This document shows, piece by piece, positions 6,733 to 7,348 of a stretch of 7,348 nt of DNA. Position numbers and translations under genes: made by a program. Every line of letters starts with the position of its first letter. Positions within the stretch are counted from its first letter, which is position 1. This DNA comes from Flavobacteriales bacterium (GTDB lineage: Bacteria > Bacteroidota > Bacteroidia > Flavobacteriales_D > Crocinitomicaceae): positions 1-7,348 of the forward strand of contig CANHBA010000105.1 of assembly GCA_947458985.1 (NCBI GenBank), in the 5' to 3' direction. The notes under the pieces were generated by a model. The model was not told the origin of the DNA. It saw nothing but the letters and a program-made list of their open reading frames with translations, and searched no databases.

Positions 6733-6755
6733 AGGAAATGTTGTACAACATTCCT
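6733..6755. promoter_or_regulatory. Near-perfect inverted repeat upstream of gltA (possible operator or weak terminator)
   Basis: The core AATGTTGTACAACATT (6737-6752) is a perfect 16-bp palindrome. Flanking AGGA on the left and CCT on the right extend it to a 22-bp palindrome if one A of the AAA at 6736-6738 is ignored. It lies immediately upstream of the putative gltA -7 elements, where a dimeric regulator would block or assist polymerase. Read from the peptidase gene it could also form an AT-rich hairpin 28 bp past that stop, but only a short U-rich stretch (TTCTTTT) follows, so a terminator role looks weak. Confidence 0.5.
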
Positions 6756-6783
6756 AATAAAAACAATTAATGATGTTGAAAGT

Positions 6784-7348
6784 TTAGAGTTCGTCTAGAA
6801 TATAATCGTGAATCATGTTAAAGAGGTGATTTCGGGTATTGCCCCCATAGATGCCGTGATTCTTATTTGGATAGATAAATAAATCGAATTGTTTATTCGC
6901 CTTGACCAATGCACTGATCATTTCCATGCTATTTTGATAATGTACGTTGTCGTCGGCTGCCCCGTGAATAAGGAAGTACTTTCCTTGTAAATCCTTAGCA
7001 AAATTGATCGGCGAGTTGTCGTCGTAACCCTTTGCATTCTCTTGCGGTGTGCGCATGAAACGCTCCGTATAGATGTTGTCATAGAAACGCCAATTAGTGA
7101 CCGGCGCAACGGCTATCCCCATTTTGAACAAGCCGTTACCTTTCGTCATGGCCAAGGAAGACATAAAACCTCCGTAACTCCAACCCATGATTCCTAAACG
7201 GCTGGCATCTACGTCGGGTCTTTGTGCAAAAACGCGTGTTGCCTCTAACACATCTTGAATTTCAAGTTTACCAAGTTGTAGGTAGGTCGACTTTTTAAAA
7301 GCAGCACCGCGGAATTGTGTCCCCCTCGGGTCGATACTCAAGACCATA
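6784..7348 (-). CDS. S9 family prolyl oligopeptidase / dipeptidyl peptidase IV-like, C-terminal part (5' end outside window)
   Basis: This is the catalytic alpha/beta-hydrolase end of a DPP IV-type serine peptidase, an enzyme that removes Xaa-Pro or related dipeptides from peptide N-termini and is usually periplasmic in Bacteroidota. The frame is open to the window edge, so the ATG at 7347-7345 is internal. Numbering from that Met, the nucleophile is Ser57 in GWSYGGF, the acid is Asp132 in HGAADDNVH and the base is His164 in NKNHGI, so the triad is complete and in the usual spacing. DPRGTQFRG (6-14) and NIYTERFMRTPQEN (91-104) are typical of the DPP IV branch. About 188 residues are seen of an expected 700-760; the beta-propeller and signal peptide lie outside. 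The gene ends with TAA and is followed by a 102-bp gap before gltA on the same strand. The exact peptide specificity (DPP IV or another S9B member) cannot be decided from this part. Confidence 0.93.
   Translation of the reverse strand, partial: MVLSIDPRGTQFRGAAFKKSTYLQLGKLEIQDVLEATRVFAQRPDVDASRLGIMGWSYGGFMSSLAMTKGNGLFKMGIAVAPVTNWRFYDNIYTERFMRTPQENAKGYDDNSPINFAKDLQGKYFLIHGAADDNVHYQNSMEMISALVKANKQFDLFIYPNKNHGIYGGNTRNHLFNMIHDYILDEL

Noticed and set aside
6525..6770. Plus-strand frame of 81 codons over the gltA start and upstream gap
   Set aside because: Antisense to conserved citrate synthase sequence and without family similarity.
1..7348. Mobile elements, CRISPR repeats, attachment sites, riboswitches or RNA genes
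   Set aside because: Reading both strands, I saw no direct-repeat array, transposase, tRNA-like cloverleaf or riboswitch-like leader; every gap is about 100 bp or shorter.

Overview
The window looks like a chromosomal housekeeping segment from a member of the Bacteroidota. The evidence is the DPP IV-type S9 peptidase, the patatin/outer-membrane-barrel fusion, the absence of clear Shine-Dalgarno sequences before the internal starts, and promoter-like elements close to the Bacteroidota TAnnTTTG consensus. I cannot name a genus from sequence alone. Base composition looks even throughout, and I see no integrase, transposase, tRNA, rRNA or CRISPR array.

Layout, left to right. (1) The 3' third of an ftsK/spoIIIE-type DNA translocase gene enters from the left edge (+). 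(2) Convergent to it, with 2 bp between the stop codons, is a two-gene minus-strand unit: a patatin-type phospholipase fused to a POTRA and outer-membrane beta-barrel, then a two-domain VOC (glyoxalase-fold) protein 4 bp downstream. (3) A compact divergent promoter region near 4140-4210 separates the patatin gene from a plus-strand THUMP-containing rRNA methyltransferase that matches the N-terminal half of RlmL. (4) The methyltransferase gene ends inside a perfect 30-nt palindrome that acts as an intrinsic terminator and also serves the convergent citrate synthase gene (gltA). (5) Upstream of gltA, a 102-bp gap carries a near-perfect inverted repeat and promoter-like sequence. (6) The 3' end of a DPP IV-like peptidase gene (-) runs off the right edge.

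The genes do not form one pathway: chromosome segregation, an outer-membrane/surface lipase, 23S rRNA modification, the TCA cycle and oligopeptide degradation lie side by side. The only likely co-transcribed pair is patatin-VOC. The most noteworthy points are the type Vd-like patatin architecture with no ATG start available, the uneven loss of metal ligands in the VOC protein, the stop codon embedded in a bidirectional terminator, and the palindrome upstream of gltA. I found no convincing undescribed multi-gene system. No stretch over 300 bases lacks a gene.
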